The position numbers and the translations under genes were made by a program. The notes under the pieces are model-generated. The model saw only the letters and a list, made by a program, of their open reading frames with translations. It ran no database searches and was not told where the DNA came from. This document shows positions 44,258-53,284 of a stretch of DNA of 64,000 bases, piece by piece. The DNA comes from Polyangiaceae bacterium (GTDB taxonomy: Bacteria > Myxococcota_A > Polyangia > Polyangiales > Polyangiaceae): assembly GCA_013361525.1 (NCBI GenBank), contig JABFXY010000072.1:95376-159375 (forward strand). The letters run 5' to 3'. The number at the start of each line of letters is the position of its first letter. Within the stretch, counting starts at the first letter, position 1.

Positions 44258-44671
44258 TCAGAACACGTGGATCTCCCACAGCACCAGCACGGAGTGTTCG
44301 GGGCGTAGCTGTACGCCAAACGTCGCGGTCAGGTCCGACCATTCGCCGTTTAAGGGCAGGCCGTAGCGGACCTCGGCGAGGTGGCCAGGCGGAAGGTCCA
44401 TTCTCTCGACCGTTCGCGTATACGGCAGTCCTGGCGCGTCAGCGCGCGGGGACACCCGATATACCTCGCCGTTGGGGTGCGGCTCCTGCAGCCCATATCC
44501 TTCAATGACTCTCCGTATTAGAGGAGGAGACCACCGGTAATACGAATCGTGCTCGGTTCGCGCGAACGCCGCGTCGTAGTCCTGGCGAGACAGGTCGTCG
44601 ATCCAGATCTCGACAGCGGCGAGGATGGCCGCGTCGGGGGCGTTCACGGGAAGGCGGAGCAGTAAGGACAT
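44258..44671 (-). CDS. Hypothetical immunity-type protein
   Basis: 137 residues. LLRLPVNAPDAAILAAVEIW, YDAAFARTEHDSYYRWSPPL and LAEVRYGLPLNGEWSDLTAT, then VLVLWEIHVF. This is a recurrent stand-alone fold, perhaps SnoaL/cystatin-like. No toxin near. Confidence 0.6.
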   Translation of the reverse strand: MSLLLRLPVNAPDAAILAAVEIWIDDLSRQDYDAAFARTEHDSYYRWSPPLIRRVIEGYGLQEPHPNGEVYRVSPRADAPGLPYTRTVERMDLPPGHLAEVRYGLPLNGEWSDLTATFGVQLRPEHSVLVLWEIHVF

Positions 44672-44710
44672 CGTCAGCGGTGGGGTGGACGACTTCTCGG
44701 TGGCAGCTCG

Positions 44711-45175
44711 CTAATTGGCGTCGGGGTCGATCGGAAACGGAACGCGGCAGAACTCCCCGTTGGCGCTCTTCTCGAACGCCGTACCGACCGGCTCATCGAG
44801 AAACTGAACGATGCTCGGGTCGTAATTGGCAATCGTGTTAACGTCATAGATCGCGACGTTGTCCGCGTTGTCCACGTACTCCTGCGATTCGACACCGGAG
44901 AAGAATCGCCAACCCGAGTCCCAGTCTCCGCGAGCTGGCTCCCGATACATGTAACGGACGGGCTCCCCGTCGACGGGAATCATGTCCGACGCAAAACAGC
45001 CGCCGATACCGGGCGCAATCGGTCGAATCTGGTCGGGTAGAAGACGGAAGTGCTTCATCTTGGCGGCATCGAGCTGGTCTACGTTGCTTTCGAGAAGACT
45101 CGGCTGAGAACCTGGGGCGTCATCGCGAAGTGCTCGCGGAAGGCCCCAGTTGCCCCCGGCGCTGTCGCGCCACAC
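44711..45175 (-). CDS. DUF2185-type immunity-like protein
   Basis: 154 residues from GTG, or 120 from an internal ATG (MKHFRLLPDQI). C-terminal half WDSGWRFFSGVESQEYVDNA, DNVAIYDVNTIANYDPSIVQ is the DUF2185 signature (W.FF.GdE). Such proteins are predicted immunity proteins. The GTG overlaps the upstream stop, arguing for the longer form. Confidence 0.75.
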   Translation of the reverse strand: MWRDSAGGNWGLPRALRDDAPGSQPSLLESNVDQLDAAKMKHFRLLPDQIRPIAPGIGGCFASDMIPVDGEPVRYMYREPARGDWDSGWRFFSGVESQEYVDNADNVAIYDVNTIANYDPSIVQFLDEPVGTAFEKSANGEFCRVPFPIDPDAN

Positions 45176-45178
45176 GGG

Positions 45179-45799
45179 CTATAGCCGACGCCACCACGGC
45201 TTCATCGCTTTGACCTCGGCGGCAAAGGCCGCGTCGTCTCGCCGCTTGAGCCACCAAGTTCCCGACTGCCCATCGAGCACAGCGTTCAGCCAACGGTCGA
45301 ACCACTCGAGAAAGCCCACCTTGAGTGGCACGAAGCCGCCGTCCGATACGGTTGCATCGATGCACATCTGTCCGCGCAATGCTCCGGTACACACCAAGAA
45401 GTGGGTGTAGCCGCTCCCTTCGTCGCAAAGCGAGAGGGTGCCGGGCCGGGCGAGTTCCTCGTCTGCGTCGGTCAGCGCGTCGTCGCCGCCAAGTGCGTCA
45501 TCGTAGACAAAGGGGGCTGCAAGAAATCCCGGAGGCGCTCCGTCGGGCAACAGATCGTCTCCAAATGGGATCAGGCCGTACGCAGGGCCGGCGCCGCCCC
45601 GACTGACCGTGCCGACGAATGCGCGATACGCGTCCGGGAGCAACACCCGGTGCCTCGTCTCGAACGCCTGCAGCTCCGACTCAGGAACGGGATGTTGTAC
45701 GCGAAAGCGATGATGCTCCGCTCCGAGCGGCGTCAACCGGCGCGATGCCGCCCGGTGCAGACGGGAGGCTGTCGAGGCGACGCGATCGGGCAAGCTCAT
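45179..45799 (-). CDS. SMI1/KNR4 (SUKH) family protein
   Basis: 206 residues (MSLPDRVASTASRL). RHRVLLPDAYRAFVGTVSRG, GAGPAYGLIPFGDDL, then LSLCDEGSGYTHFLVCTGAL and VGFLEWFDRWLNAVLDG. Typical bacterial SUKH immunity fold with terminal W-rich helix. Stop overlaps the DUF2185 gene start. Confidence 0.82.
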   Translation of the reverse strand: MSLPDRVASTASRLHRAASRRLTPLGAEHHRFRVQHPVPESELQAFETRHRVLLPDAYRAFVGTVSRGGAGPAYGLIPFGDDLLPDGAPPGFLAAPFVYDDALGGDDALTDADEELARPGTLSLCDEGSGYTHFLVCTGALRGQMCIDATVSDGGFVPLKVGFLEWFDRWLNAVLDGQSGTWWLKRRDDAAFAAEVKAMKPWWRRL

Positions 45800-45963
45800 G
45801 GTTGAAGCGCCGAGTGTATCGGCGCGTTGCGACGGGCGCGAGGGGGCATTGGCCAGGCATCCGCGACTGACACTGCTGAACCTATCCGCACCGTACGGTG
45901 GGGCGAACGGAGAACGCAAGCGGCCGCGTTCTGGGCGACGATGCGCGTGGCCCCTTGCGGGCG

Positions 45964-46739
45964 CTATCGTGGCGCAGGCACCTGAGCCTTGCTGCCGGAA
46001 CACTCGGGAACGCCGATTGAGCGAAGCTCCTTCACCCATCCAATCGCGAATTCTCGAAGATCGGGCCATTCATTGGTCCATTTTGGAACCGAGAAACACC
46101 ATGCTTCCAAACAAGAATTCGGGATAGGTGTCCGGCCAGGTCGCGCGCTGCTCCTCGTCCGGCGTTGGCGGGTCCTTCCCCACAGCCCGGAAGTGCTCGT
46201 AAGTGTCGATCGTCGCGCCGGAGAAGTACCCCTGCAGGCGGAACTCGAGCGCCGTTCGAGTCGTCGTGATATCGGGCACGCCATCCGACGGTACCGCGAT
46301 CACATACGACGAGCCTGCATCCTTTCCAGCAAACGCCACCGCAAAAGGCGGACACTCACACATTGCCGTGAAGGAGCCCAACGCCCTCAACGTGACGCGG
46401 TCAGGTGCTCCGCGTCGCCCATGCTCAAGGAGGAAAGCCAGCTCGCCCTCCGACGCAAGCTCGCGAGCGGCCGCCAAATTGGCGGCGAATTCGGGCGTTT
46501 GCTGCCGGACGAACTGTCTTACAGCGCGACGCTTCCGATGGCTGAAGCGGCAAACCATTGCTGCGTCGTGGGACCGGGGGCCCGCTCGGCATCGCGACGG
46601 CCGACGAAGTCGACGCTATGGGCGGTGCTGGATGTTCGTCCAAGGTGTTGGACGACGGCGCCGGTACGCCGTCAGACCGGACGCCTTGCGAATCACAGCC
46701 GAGCACAAGGGAAGCGAGAGCGCACGCGAAAGACCTCAT
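45964..46739 (-). pseudogene. Lipoprotein gene broken by two frameshifts
   Basis: Signal MRSFACALASLVLG-C starts at 46739, but the frame must change near 46520 (into VRQFVRQQTPEFAANLAAAR) and again near 46080 (from FLFGSMVFLGSK into WTNEWPDLREFAIGWVKELR). The second change lies at an AAAA run. The three pieces together read as one lipoprotein of about 255 residues. Confidence 0.6.
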
Positions 46740-46918
46740 GTCGATTCACCCGCGCCTTCGCCGACCCGATAGTAGGCGAGAAATTCGTCGTCGAAACACA
46801 CAAGTACGCCACGCTCGTCGACATCGTCGATGCTGCAGCCCCCCGATCGCAGCCCGAGATCGATTTCCAGCGTAACCCCAGCCAGAGCGACGGGATTCAG
46901 CCCCAGAATTTCCACCAT
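46736..46918 (-). CDS. Hypothetical small protein
   Basis: 60 residues (MVEILGLNPVALAGVTLEID). Alpha/beta, no recognised family. The ATG lies inside the end of the SseB-like gene and its stop touches the lipoprotein start, so it belongs to the same unit. Confidence 0.55.
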   Translation of the reverse strand: MVEILGLNPVALAGVTLEIDLGLRSGGCSIDDVDERGVLVCFDDEFLAYYRVGEGAGEST

Positions 46919-47358
46919 GGTCGTGACGCGCTGGCGGTCGAGCTCGGGGGCCCCAAGAGTTGTGCTGCTATTGCGCGGCTAATCGGGATGGAGCGCAAAC
47001 TCGCAGCGCTACAGACAAGAACCCCATCGAGTCGAGCGTTCATGAGCATGATGCGCAGCAGCTCTCGACCGCGGAGCATCGCCGTGATCTTGGTGTCGGG
47101 AAACTTCCGCACGAATGCCGCGACGTCCGCACAGGCTTTGATCATCGTTCTGCCGTCCGGCGTGCCGACGAGCGGAAGCGAGATCTTGTGCTCTGGCCCG
47201 GTAACGAACCTTTCCCCAGGACGCCCAGCAGGCACTCCGGCCGCGGTCACGCCGATCGAAGAATCGAGAAACGCTTCGCAGAAGCGACGGAACGCGTTTT
47301 CGTCCTCAGGGCGCTCTCGGATGGCGTTCAGCAGATCTGATAGGGGCGTGTCGGACAT
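46897..47358 (-). CDS. SseB-like protein
   Basis: 153 residues. TPDGRTMIKACADVAAFVRK, KITAMLRGRELLRIMLMNAR, LDGVLVCSAAS: the pattern of the SseB N-terminal-type domain (DUF-like fold often found in enhanced serine sensitivity proteins and as immunity). Ends in WWKFWG, as does the TPR protein at 28.4 kb. Confidence 0.65.
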   Translation of the reverse strand: MSDTPLSDLLNAIRERPEDENAFRRFCEAFLDSSIGVTAAGVPAGRPGERFVTGPEHKISLPLVGTPDGRTMIKACADVAAFVRKFPDTKITAMLRGRELLRIMLMNARLDGVLVCSAASLRSIPISRAIAAQLLGPPSSTASASRPWWKFWG

Positions 47359-47438
47359 CGAATGTTGAGCGCCCGCGGGACGAGCGGCCTGACGAAGGTA
47401 CTCGCGTTAGTTGGAGATCGCGAGTGAGCTGGCGGGGT

Positions 47439-47870
47439 TCAGGACTCAACGTATTCCCTGAACGCATCGGGCGTGCGCATCATGCAGCTTGCGTCGTGAA
47501 TCCAGATTGAGCCGAGCCTCGCGCGCAGTTCCTGAGCGACGCGCCAGAGCTCATCGACGGAGACCCGCCCGTGGAGAGCAAAGCCGCCCCAGAACGGCCC
47601 GCGTTCGTCGCTCTCCAACAACGTCATCACGATCCGCATCGTCATGTCCGACGCTGCGAGTATCGCCTCCCAGTCCCACGAAGCGGGGTCCGCGGTAGAG
47701 GAGCACGAAATGCCGGGAATGGTGAGCAACACCTCGGCGACGGTGGCGGGGTCGAGCTGGACGATTTCGCTCAGCTCGGAGTCGCTGGAGTGCGAGACCT
47801 CCGATGTGCTCGGCGGTTCCGGCACGATCCCGAGTTGGAGTTGGTCGCAGTCGAGGAAACGCATCGTCAC
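47439..47870 (-). CDS. Hypothetical protein
   Basis: 143 residues, GTG start overlapping the previous stop. Acidic N-terminus, then SIWIHDASCMMRTPDAFREY at the end. No known family. Confidence 0.6.
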   Translation of the reverse strand: MTMRFLDCDQLQLGIVPEPPSTSEVSHSSDSELSEIVQLDPATVAEVLLTIPGISCSSTADPASWDWEAILAASDMTMRIVMTLLESDERGPFWGGFALHGRVSVDELWRVAQELRARLGSIWIHDASCMMRTPDAFREYVES

Positions 47871-48643
47871 ATAGAGTGACCTTGGGAGTTGAGCTCACGC
47901 AAGACGCTGATCCACTCCGGCGAGGTTTCCTCCCGAAGAACGAGCTGGGCAAGGTCCTCGGGAAGCGACGCCCGAGGCGCGAACTCCGCACCGCCGGGAG
48001 CGCGGTCTGCGAATCCGATCACCTCGTTGAGGCCAGCCTCGAATTGAGACTCTGCTGGAGTACCAAAGGTGGCTTCGCAAGCATCGCAGTAGCAAAAGAA
48101 GACTCCCGACGAACGGGCACGGAGGAGAGCGACGGGGAAGCCGCACCCAACTGGGCAGCAGTCGGAGACGATCGCCACCGTCGTGAAAGTCTTTCGATCG
48201 TGCTTGCTGCCCATAACCAGTTCACCCCAAGGCAACCATTCAGAAACCGAGCCGCAGGACGCGCACCGTGCGGTCGTTACTTCACCAACGTCGAAGCGGA
48301 AATTGCGGCCCGAAGTTGCGCCGGCAAACAGAGAAGCGAGCCCCAGGGGTGCGTCGCAAGATGGGCATGGCAAGGCTCCGATGCGCTTCCACTGCCTCAG
48401 ACGCGAACGGGCCTCGGCATACGAAGCGCAGACCAGCACGACTCCAGCCCCGATGAATGCGATGCCGGCGCAGGCCAGGGACTCTCGAAACCGCAGACCG
48501 AGGGCGAGCTTCGCGAAAAGCACGATGAAGAGCGCCATGCCCAACGCGACGGGCACGACGGTCAGCAGCATGGCGCGGAGCGAGAAGGCATCGCTGTCGG
48601 GGGCCGCGCCCGACACTCGGTAGGGACCATCCCGCTGCGTCAT
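47867..48643 (-). CDS. Membrane protein with zinc-ribbon motifs
   Basis: 258 residues. Two transmembrane segments (ALGMALFIVLFAKLALGL and ESLACAGIAFIGAGVVLVCA) followed by CPSCDAPLGLASL, CASCGSVSEW and CYCDACEATFG Cys pairs, so a soluble zinc-binding domain faces one side of the membrane. No recognised family. Confidence 0.68.
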   Translation of the reverse strand: MTQRDGPYRVSGAAPDSDAFSLRAMLLTVVPVALGMALFIVLFAKLALGLRFRESLACAGIAFIGAGVVLVCASYAEARSRLRQWKRIGALPCPSCDAPLGLASLFAGATSGRNFRFDVGEVTTARCASCGSVSEWLPWGELVMGSKHDRKTFTTVAIVSDCCPVGCGFPVALLRARSSGVFFCYCDACEATFGTPAESQFEAGLNEVIGFADRAPGGAEFAPRASLPEDLAQLVLREETSPEWISVLRELNSQGHSM

Positions 48644-48738
48644 CGCTTCACCCCTCCCCGGACCGCAAACGTTCCGAGTCGGTCCTGCCAAAGGTATCGA
48701 AGCTCAGCGCCGACCGCGAGCGTGAACCGAGACCTCCG

Positions 48739-48808
48739 TTGGATCGCCGACGCGACCGGCATCGGCTCAGGGTCGTCGCGTGTAGCGAATCGAGCACGCG
48801 CCTCCCAG
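48739..48808 (-). pseudogene. Remnant of a lipoprotein paralogue
   Basis: Minus-strand reading EARARFATRDDPEPMPVASA then IQRR aligns with EARARFAARNAPDAEPEPMP and VAFAIQ of the lipoprotein at 36.9-37.7 kb. It has no start or stop of its own and is flanked by unrelated sequence, so it is a fragment left by recombination. Confidence 0.65.
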
Positions 48809-48811
48809 ACA

Positions 48812-49099
48812 TCAGTAGTCGCGCGCGATCAGCCACCAGTACGGCGGAGTCGGAAAGCGCTGAGCGAACGCGTCGATTTCCGCTGGCGTGGCGCCGTCGG
48901 CGTAGCTCTCGACGGCGATTTGCGCGACCTGCTCGCAGGTGACGTCAGCCCAACACTCGGTCCCGTGATAAGAGGTCGTAGGCGGGCGCGCCAGTACGTC
49001 GCGCAGTCGCGACAATGTCCCAGACATCCCCAGCCAGCGCGCGCGAACAACGGCACCAGCCCGTGGGTCGATGATGAGCAGCGTCAGATCACTCCCCAT
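48812..49099 (-). CDS. Hypothetical small protein (paralogue of next upstream)
   Basis: 95 residues. LTLLIIDPRAGAVVRARWLG, LSRLRDVLARPP. It resembles the 49.1-49.4 kb gene (residues around LREVFDRPPDV), so the pair arose by duplication. Overlap 11 bases with that gene. Confidence 0.6.
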   Translation of the reverse strand: MGSDLTLLIIDPRAGAVVRARWLGMSGTLSRLRDVLARPPTTSYHGTECWADVTCEQVAQIAVESYADGATPAEIDAFAQRFPTPPYWWLIARDY

Positions 49100-49391
49100 G
49101 GTACCGGTCGCAGTAATACACGGTGAACATGGACGCCGGCGCCGCGGCGAAGAGCGCTGCCACGCTCTCGGAGAGGTCGCTGCGGTCCTCTGGGAACGGT
49201 TGGCAAGCAGCGAGGCGTAGCGATTCCTCGAGCGTTACGCCGCCCCACGACATCATGCGGCCATCGTCGACATCCGGAGGGCGATCGAAAACCTCGCGCA
49301 GAGACGCGGATGCACCGAAGAACTCGAGCTCACCCACGAGTGAGCGGGTCTGACGGTCGATGGCAGCCAACATGACGTAGTCAAAATGCAT
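49089..49391 (-). CDS. Hypothetical small protein
   Basis: 100 residues (MHFDYVMLAAIDRQTRSLVG). Ends FTVYYCDRYHGE. Paralogue-like partner of the following gene. No recognised family. Confidence 0.6.
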   Translation of the reverse strand: MHFDYVMLAAIDRQTRSLVGELEFFGASASLREVFDRPPDVDDGRMMSWGGVTLEESLRLAACQPFPEDRSDLSESVAALFAAAPASMFTVYYCDRYHGE

Positions 49392-49468
49392 GGGACGCTC
49401 TGTGGAACATTGCCGGGTCCAACATTCATATCGTTCTGCTCTCGGCGCGGCGCCGCAGGGGGCGCGAA

Positions 49469-49822
49469 TCAGCGTTGGCGCGGAGCTGGTCGCCGACCGG
49501 ATAATGCTTGGTGGGGTGATAGCAGTATGCTTGCCTCCCACTCTCCCGTTTCGTCGCGCATCCAGCCTCGGGCGACCCAGCCCCCCGCGTGAAGGCCAGG
49601 TGAAACAGGTGCGCGACGCTGGCAGCGTCCACACGTGTTGGCGCTCATCGCGAAGCAGGTCCGGAGCGGATTCCCGTCATAGGAGACGTTCGGAACGAGG
49701 AGACAGACGAGACGCGTCAGCAATCGTTGACGCACCATCGTCGCAGCAAGCTCGGAGGCTGCCCTGGCGGCCGACTCGAGGCGGCGTGTGAACTCGAGAA
49801 GCGTGATCTCGTGCGGTCGCAT
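49469..49822 (-). CDS. Hypothetical protein, possibly frame-shifted
   Basis: 117 residues (MRPHEITLLEFTRRLESAAR). In the middle an alternative minus frame reads VDAASVAHLFHLAFTRGAGS, which suits the flanks better, so two compensating frameshifts near 49.58-49.63 kb are possible. No recognised family. Confidence 0.5.
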   Translation of the reverse strand: MRPHEITLLEFTRRLESAARAASELAATMVRQRLLTRLVCLLVPNVSYDGNPLRTCFAMSANTCGRCQRRAPVSPGLHAGGWVARGWMRDETGEWEASILLSPHQALSGRRPAPRQR

Positions 49823-49872
49823 AGGACTCTGCTATCGTGAGCAGCGCGCGGTCGTGCCGCCGCGACGCCTAA

Positions 49873-50424
49873 CTAACCAATTGGGCTCAAGGTCTCGAAC
49901 GTCGCAAGCATTTCTTTCGCGATCTGTTCGAGCTCGGTCCAGGCAGTTGGTGCGCAACCCTCAACCCATTCGACACGGAGGTCGCCGAGGCCGCACCCGA
50001 CCGCGAGTTCGAGGTGAACAGCGTCGGCGACACAATAGAGCGGTACCTCGGGAACGGCGAAAATCGGAACTCGCGCAATGCGAGCAAAGAACCCGAGGAG
50101 AAGGCCGTCCGGCACTTCGAACTCGTCATACCCGACAACAAGACGCGATCCCGGCTTCGTGCCCGTGGAGCGATACAACCGCAACCTCTCCGGGAGCGCA
50201 GCGGTTTCAGCCAGAGGCGAGGCAGCAAGCAAAGGTTCGCCACGCACCTCGAAGCAAATGGCGGGAACGAGCGACGGCACCCTCGCAACCTGCAGTCGGC
50301 GATGCCCAACGCCACGATAGTAGACGTCGTCGCGGAGGTCGCGCGGTGTCGTAGTGGCAAGACGATGCTCCTCCAGCTCGGCCGCGCGAAGACGCTCCGC
50401 TCGCCGTGCGCGTTTCGTGCTCAT
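49873..50424 (-). CDS. Hypothetical protein
   Basis: 183 residues. Strongly basic first 30 residues (STKRARRAERLRAAELEEHR), then DDVYYRGVGHRRLQVARVPS and a C-terminal helical part with E-W-rich residues. Soluble, no recognised family. Confidence 0.62.
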   Translation of the reverse strand: MSTKRARRAERLRAAELEEHRLATTTPRDLRDDVYYRGVGHRRLQVARVPSLVPAICFEVRGEPLLAASPLAETAALPERLRLYRSTGTKPGSRLVVGYDEFEVPDGLLLGFFARIARVPIFAVPEVPLYCVADAVHLELAVGCGLGDLRVEWVEGCAPTAWTELEQIAKEMLATFETLSPIG

Positions 50425-50475
50425 GTGACTGCTCCGATTCGAGGCGGCGTGAGGGAACGAGAAGGACCTGCCCGG

Positions 50476-51189
50476 TTAGGTTGCTCTGGCCACGAAGAGG
50501 CCTCGACCATATGGCCCGACCGGATCGTACTCAGCTTTTAGGCCGGCGTCCTGGAAGCATTGGAGCATCTCGTCCGTGGTAAAGAGGCCCAAGGTATGCA
50601 CCTCGTGCGTGTGCTCGACCAACCCGGCGCGACCGATCAGGTAATGAAAGTGGAGGTGCGACAGGCGGCAGGCGATCTGCGGAAAGCTCATTCGGCAGAT
50701 TGATAGCTCCGGCGTCTTAACCGTCCGCGTCGAGACGCGCCCCTCGACGAGCACGCCGGGCGGAAACCACGGCTCGACCAATACGACCCCATTCGGTTTC
50801 AGATGGGCGCGAAAGCGACCGAGGGCGGAGCGCACGTTCTCCAAGCTGCGCAGATAGCCTATCGAGCTAAACAGGCACAGGATGACATCGTAACGCGCCT
50901 CTAGCGCAAACGTGGCCATGTCGGCTTCGTAGACAGCGCCGAGTGGAAGCTTCTTTCGGGCGATGTCGACGAAGGCTGGATGCAGGTCCAAAGCATCCGC
51001 CTCGAAGCCATGCATCTCCACCAGCAGGCGCGCGTGCTCAGCGGTGCCGCAAGCGACGTCGAGGAGAGACCTTGCCTCAGGATGTGCCGCGCGGATCGTC
51101 GCCGCTAGGTGCGCAGCCTCGGCCACGTAGTCCTTGCCACCGCCAACGTGAAGAAGGTCGTAATACGGAGCAATCGTCGAAGAATACAT
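50476..51189 (-). CDS. Class I SAM-dependent methyltransferase
   Basis: 237 residues. SLLDVACGTAEHARLLVEMH is the SAM-binding motif I, followed by FEADALDLHPAFVDIARKKL, YDVILCLFSSIGYLRSLENV and FRAHLKPNGVVLVEPWFPPG. Resembles DesVI-type N,N-dimethyltransferases of sugar or small amine substrates. Stand-alone. Confidence 0.82.
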   Translation of the reverse strand: MYSSTIAPYYDLLHVGGGKDYVAEAAHLAATIRAAHPEARSLLDVACGTAEHARLLVEMHGFEADALDLHPAFVDIARKKLPLGAVYEADMATFALEARYDVILCLFSSIGYLRSLENVRSALGRFRAHLKPNGVVLVEPWFPPGVLVEGRVSTRTVKTPELSICRMSFPQIACRLSHLHFHYLIGRAGLVEHTHEVHTLGLFTTDEMLQCFQDAGLKAEYDPVGPYGRGLFVARAT

Positions 51190-51272
51190 GGCACTCTACA
51201 CGTTTGCTGAGGGGTCTGCGTTCACCGACGAACACCGGAGCACGAAGGTTTGGGGCACGGGCGGCACCGGCC

Positions 51273-51879
51273 CTAAACCAGCTTGGCTCCTGGGGGGACG
51301 AGGCCCTTGAGGAAGGCCTGACGGTGGCGTCGATTCGCCAGATCCGTTTTGAAAGGTACCCAGACGTCGTCGACGAGGACCGCCATCATCCACGGGCCGG
51401 TAACCGCGTCATCGAACTGCCATAGGATGTGATAGCCGTCTTCGTTTGAGAAACCCTCGGCGTCCGCCTGGAGGATCGCGTCGCCACGGGCCCAGATGTG
51501 ATCGCGCACGGCTCGGAGGGCGAGGTCCCCATCACGCTCGTCGCATCCAGATAGATGCTGAAAGGAATAGATCGTGGCCACTTGCGGAAGGTACGACCGA
51601 AGCCACTTCGCTGCAGTCTCCGGCTTACAATCGTCCAGCTCATCGAGAAACTCGGCGATCTCATCCTGGGCGAGTGAGCCTTGGGTGACCGCGCACCGTT
51701 CGACCCGAGCGATCGGCACACCGTCGTGATGGGTCAACAACAGCTCCGTCCAGCCTGAGTTATCGCCCAAATCGAGCGTAAGCACAGCCGTCGTGTGGCG
51801 CCTCTTGAGAACCTCGGCGACTTCGGACGTCCGGCGGGCAATCGCTCTTGCAGCTGAGAATTCGCGTATAGTAGCCCAT
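51273..51879 (-). pseudogene. Gene with N-terminal frame break
   Basis: The natural N-terminus MGYYTRILSCKSDCPPD starts at 51879 but must change frame near 51840 to continue as VAEVLKRRHTTAVLTLDLGD ... AFLKGLVPPGAKLV. Similar proteins I recall start MGYYTR and end KGxVP, with GYHILWQFDDAVTGPWMMAV in between. Without the shift a less likely start upstream would be needed. Confidence 0.55.
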
Positions 51880-51960
51880 GGCTTCCGGTGCTCAGCCGAA
51901 ACGTATCGACGGCAAGCGGCCGACACCAGCGCGAGCGACGCGTGCGACGACGTCCGCACT

Positions 51961-52401
51961 CTACACGCGGATGGGACGATTCACCTTCGCGAAGCACTGC
52001 TTGAGGAGCGCGTGAAGCGTGGCCTCGTCGACACCCGCATGTCCGCAGAATTCGATAAAGTACCTGGCCTCGCCATACCAGTCGGTCCGCGAGCTGGCGG
52101 GCCAGAGGCGGAAGAGCACCGCACGTAGTCCGGCGGTCTGCGAAGGCGCGGACCCAGCCCCGGCGTGATCGAGATACTTCCAGGCGGACGCGCGCTTGTG
52201 CTCGAGCTCGGACACCGTGAGACGTCCTGCGTCGTACAAATCGGCCGCCTCAGCCCACCTGCTGGCCTCCGGCGGAAGCGACGGAAGCAGCAATGTCGTC
52301 GCGGCGCGAAGGAAGGCGCGCCAGGCGCCCTCGAATCCGATCTCGGAGAGACACAGTTCGAGGGCCTCTATCGTCTCGAGCGTATCGTCGGAAAGGTCCA
52401 T
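51961..52401 (-). CDS. Hypothetical helical protein
   Basis: 146 residues (MDLSDDTLETIEALELCLSE). Predicted all-helical with WRAFLRAATTLLLPSLPPEA and a C-terminal VDEATLHALLKQCFAKVNRP. No recognised family. Confidence 0.62.
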   Translation of the reverse strand: MDLSDDTLETIEALELCLSEIGFEGAWRAFLRAATTLLLPSLPPEASRWAEAADLYDAGRLTVSELEHKRASAWKYLDHAGAGSAPSQTAGLRAVLFRLWPASSRTDWYGEARYFIEFCGHAGVDEATLHALLKQCFAKVNRPIRV

Positions 52402-52487
52402 CTCGGTACCTTACGAGGGTGAGGCAACTTGTCGTCGACATAGCCGACCTACAGGTCATTTGTGCGCGCAACCACCAAACGCCTCCA

Positions 52488-53189
52488 TCACTCCATCTCG
52501 TCTCCGGCATCCGACTCCACACGTACGAGCCATTCGTCCTTCAACGCTTTGTTCGCGATCATGTCGGCGACAACCGACTCCAAGAGCGGGCGCTCCATCC
52601 GGGCAACGAATAGGTCCGGCGCGTCGAGGTAGCGCCCCCTCAGATTCTCCCCCGTTCGAGCCGCTTCCTTTCGGAGCGAATCCACCACTCCGAACGTCCA
52701 AACATTCAGCGCGTACTTCGTGCCGTCTCCGAGCGTAATCGTCATGTTGAAAAACTCGTCCTCAGGGTCATCCTCGGGCGCGGATACCCAGTTCTCGAAC
52801 TCGAGCCAGAGGCTGAACGGCGCATCAGGACGCGGGAGCGGCTCAGGTGCCGTCGCGAGCTCGCGCACCCGGGTCGTTGCGCGAACCAGCTCGAGTTGAT
52901 TCCTGTCGGGATCCTCGAGAACGAGCGGGTGCGGAGGGGCGTGCGCCTCTGCACGAAGAGCCATCGCGTCGTATGCGCCCGCCGGCACCACAACCTGCAT
53001 GCGAACCGTTCCGGATCGGTGCCCAGCCGGATAGAGCTCCAGAACCGTGTCGCCGAGGCGAGCTGAATAGTGCACCGGGCCCCGGTCGTGCCGCTCTTCC
53101 TCGAACACGAAGCCGAGCTGCGAGTAAAAACGCATGCTCGCCGTCGGATCGGCGCAGCGAAGGACAAGCAGGGACAGCGATGCGCTCAT
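52488..53189 (-). CDS. VOC-fold domain fused to immunity-like domain
   Basis: 233 residues (MSASLSLLVLRCADPTASMR). First 110 residues are a glyoxalase/bleomycin-resistance (VOC) domain: FYSQLGFVFEEERHDRGPVH, VHYSARLGDTVLELYP, LVLEDPDRNQLELV. The second part, FSLWLEFENWVSAPEDDPED, EFFNMTITLGDGTKYALNVW, with VVADMIANK near the end, occurs as a separate immunity-type domain elsewhere. The fusion could link resistance to small molecules with toxin immunity. Confidence 0.7.
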   Translation of the reverse strand: MSASLSLLVLRCADPTASMRFYSQLGFVFEEERHDRGPVHYSARLGDTVLELYPAGHRSGTVRMQVVVPAGAYDAMALRAEAHAPPHPLVLEDPDRNQLELVRATTRVRELATAPEPLPRPDAPFSLWLEFENWVSAPEDDPEDEFFNMTITLGDGTKYALNVWTFGVVDSLRKEAARTGENLRGRYLDAPDLFVARMERPLLESVVADMIANKALKDEWLVRVESDAGDEME

Positions 53190-53284
53190 GTCTGCGGGGA
53201 TGGTAGCGGTTACGGCGCGTCGGTAGTGGAGCGCGGAGCGACGGGCGGGCTCGGCAAGGTCTGACAACGCCAATCGAGCAACAA

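Noticed and set aside
45805..45870. AACGCGCCGATACAC near the SUKH start at 45.8 kb
   Set aside because: Resembles the right arm but the site is too short (about 40 bases) and lacks a pairing left arm.
48700..48760. attC-like candidate ending GTTGGAT near 48.74 kb
   Set aside because: The matching bases are part of the lipoprotein paralogue fragment (codons for AIQRR), so they reflect coding homology.
51206..51290. Possible attC with GGTGAACGCAGAC at 51.2 kb
   Set aside because: Arms pair poorly and no RYYYAAC box is present; too degenerate to list.
53190..53284. GGCGTTG...GCGCCGTAACC between two genes at 53.2 kb
   Set aside because: Vaguely attC-like but no conserved core or extra-base pattern.
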